Positions 62,975 to 64,000 of a stretch of 64,000 nt of DNA are shown in pieces. The translations under genes and the position numbers were made by a program. The notes below the pieces were generated by a model. It was given only the letters and a program-made list of their open reading frames with translations, did not search any database and had not been told where the DNA came from. Within the stretch, counting starts at the first letter, position 1, and every line of letters begins with the position of its first letter. The DNA is taken from positions 62,001-126,000 of the forward strand of contig JAONMX010000001.1 of assembly GCA_028378565.1 (NCBI GenBank), in the 5' to 3' direction. Source of the stretch: Bacteriovoracaceae bacterium (lineage in GTDB: Bacteria; Bdellovibrionota; Bacteriovoracia; Bacteriovoracales; Bacteriovoracaceae).

Positions 62975-64000
62975 TTAATATGTACTGAAAGAACTCTCAC
63001 CTTTTCTTGCAAATAGATCTTCTTGTTGTCGATCATAGCTACTTGAGTAAAGACTAACTTCTTTTTTTTCAGCACGGGCACAACTCAAAATTAACCCTAT
63101 AGCAAAGAAGTTGGCAAGAAGTGATGAGCCACCACTACTGACAAAAGGTAAATTTAGTCCTTTTGTAGGTAATAGTCCTAATACAACACCCATATTTAAA
63201 AAAGCCTGTATTCCTATAGCTAAAACAAGCGTACCACTTAGAATAAAACGTGTTGAAGTTGTCATGGCCAAACAGATTCTCAGTCCAAAATATATAAGAC
63301 CAAGAAATAAGCACGCCATAGACAGCACACCAATAAATCCCAGTTCCTCACCTATTACAGAGAAAATAAAGTCATTATGTGCTTCTGGCAGATAAAACAG
63401 TTTTTCAACAGAGTTTCCAAGCCCTTTTCCAATAATTGATCCGTTTGCAAATGCCAAATAGGATTGAATAATCTGAAAACCTGAAGTCTGGGGGTTCTTC
63501 CATGGATCAAGGTAAGTAAAAAGTCTTTTAACCCTATAAGGCTCAGCAAATAAAATTCCAATAACTCCAATAATACCAACGAGTAATGATGAGTAAAAAT
63601 ACTTGCGAGGGAATTCACTTAAAAAACATGCAGCTGCTAAAATGATGAAGCATATACTAAAAGTTCCGAAGTCTGGTTGTAGCACCAGAACAAGTAAACT
63701 TCCAAGAACGGGTATTGCATACTGAATAATTTCATTTCTTGTTAGATTATTAAATTTTTGAAAAAAGGGAATGCAAGCTAATAGAATAGTGTATTTAGAA
63801 AACTCACCTGGTTGCAAACCAAATCCTCCGATAACAAGCCAACGGCTTGCACCATTAACCTTATTACTTAAGCCAGGAACAAAAGTTAAAATCAAAAGGA
63901 TCATCATAAGGGATTGAAAAACAAATCCATATTTTGTCCAAAAAGAAACTTTCGTTTTTGAGACAATAAAACAAAGACCAACTGAAATACTTAAGTAAAT
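62975..64000 (-). CDS. ftsW: Lipid II polymerase FtsW (5' part outside window)
   Basis: SEDS-family glycosyltransferase that polymerises septal peptidoglycan. The frame is open to the right edge: about 341 residues, with the N-terminus missing. SRWLVIGGFGLQPGEFSKYT (catalytic-loop region of FtsW/RodA), LQPDFGTFSI, IQSYLAFANGSIIGKGLGNSVEKLFYLPEAHNDFIFSVIGEELG and LPTKGLNLPFVSSGGSSLLA. About eight membrane segments are visible. The ftsW-murC-murB-ftsQ-ftsA-ftsZ neighbourhood favours FtsW over RodA. Confidence 0.93.
   Translation of the reverse strand: MYLSISVGLCFIVSKTKVSFWTKYGFVFQSLMMILLILTFVPGLSNKVNGASRWLVIGGFGLQPGEFSKYTILLACIPFFQKFNNLTRNEIIQYAIPVLGSLLVLVLQPDFGTFSICFIILAAACFLSEFPRKYFYSSLLVGIIGVIGILFAEPYRVKRLFTYLDPWKNPQTSGFQIIQSYLAFANGSIIGKGLGNSVEKLFYLPEAHNDFIFSVIGEELGFIGVLSMACLFLGLIYFGLRICLAMTTSTRFILSGTLVLAIGIQAFLNMGVVLGLLPTKGLNLPFVSSGGSSLLANFFAIGLILSCARAEKKEVSLYSSSYDRQQEDLFARKGESSFSTY

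Overview
The window looks like a chromosomal segment of an AT-rich (about one-third GC), Gram-negative, flagellated, pilus-bearing deltaproteobacterium-like organism. Inferred best guess: Bdellovibrionota, near Bacteriovorax/Halobacteriovorax. The reasons are the low GC, a type IV pilus cluster ordered like that of Myxococcus (with an embedded ABC transporter), a long bat/moxR block, FliA-type flagellin promoters, LPS-related genes (LpxH-like, heptose-1-P adenylyltransferase) and a division cluster. No mobile element, tRNA, rRNA, CRISPR or phage gene was seen. Most genes lie on the minus strand in tight, overlapping operons; 35.5-47.1 kb is a plus-strand block.

Layout. 1-12.7 kb: type IV pilus cluster, read on the minus strand as pilB-pilT-pilC-pilA, then a plus-strand TPR gene, then ABC ATPase/permease (pilH/pilI-like)-pilD-pilM-pilN-pilO-pilP-pilQ (pilQ runs off the left edge). 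12.7-14.3 kb: a short AroE-like protein and RibF. 14.3-27.5 kb: moxR-DUF58-batA-batB/C-batD, preceded by a giant lipoprotein, a secreted protein and an NFACT (RqcH-like) protein. 27.6-29.8 kb: a MutS2-like protein, divergent from the NFACT gene with only 9 bp between them. 29.8-33.1 kb: lepB, a PBP-like transpeptidase, rlmE and an inositol-phosphatase-family gene. 33.1-33.5 kb: the only gene-free stretch above 300 bases, with DnaA-box-like 9-mers. 33.5-35.3 kb: a small ORF and a polytopic membrane protein. 35.5-44.5 kb: fliD-fliS-(fliT-like)-Maf-like-GT9-small ORF-GT9-unknown-histidine kinase-response regulator. 44.5-47.1 kb: nadK and recN. 47.0-50.0 kb: an LpxH-like gene and two flagellin genes. 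50.1-54.7 kb: heptose adenylyltransferase, RDD protein, rsmE, prmA and an oligopeptide-type binding protein. 54.8-57.0 kb: uridine kinase and RNase J. 57.0-64.0 kb: ftsZ-ftsA-ftsQ-murB-murC-ftsW (ftsW runs off the right edge, and no murG lies between ftsW and murC).

Most notable observations. Two genes (ftsQ and the giant lipoprotein) have no usable ATG/GTG/TTG start at the right place. Each has a good Shine-Dalgarno site just before an ATT codon inside the same 9-base context. Two genes (the TPR gene in the pilus cluster and the lpxH-like gene) have TATAAT exactly six bases before the start codon and no Shine-Dalgarno site, which suggests leaderless mRNAs. The fliD operon carries an uncharacterised flagellum-linked module (isolated Maf-like domain, two GT9 glycosyltransferases, two unknown proteins and a soluble two-component pair) and is the best candidate for an undescribed system. 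The NFACT/MutS2 divergent pair brings together two families known in Bacillus ribosome rescue.
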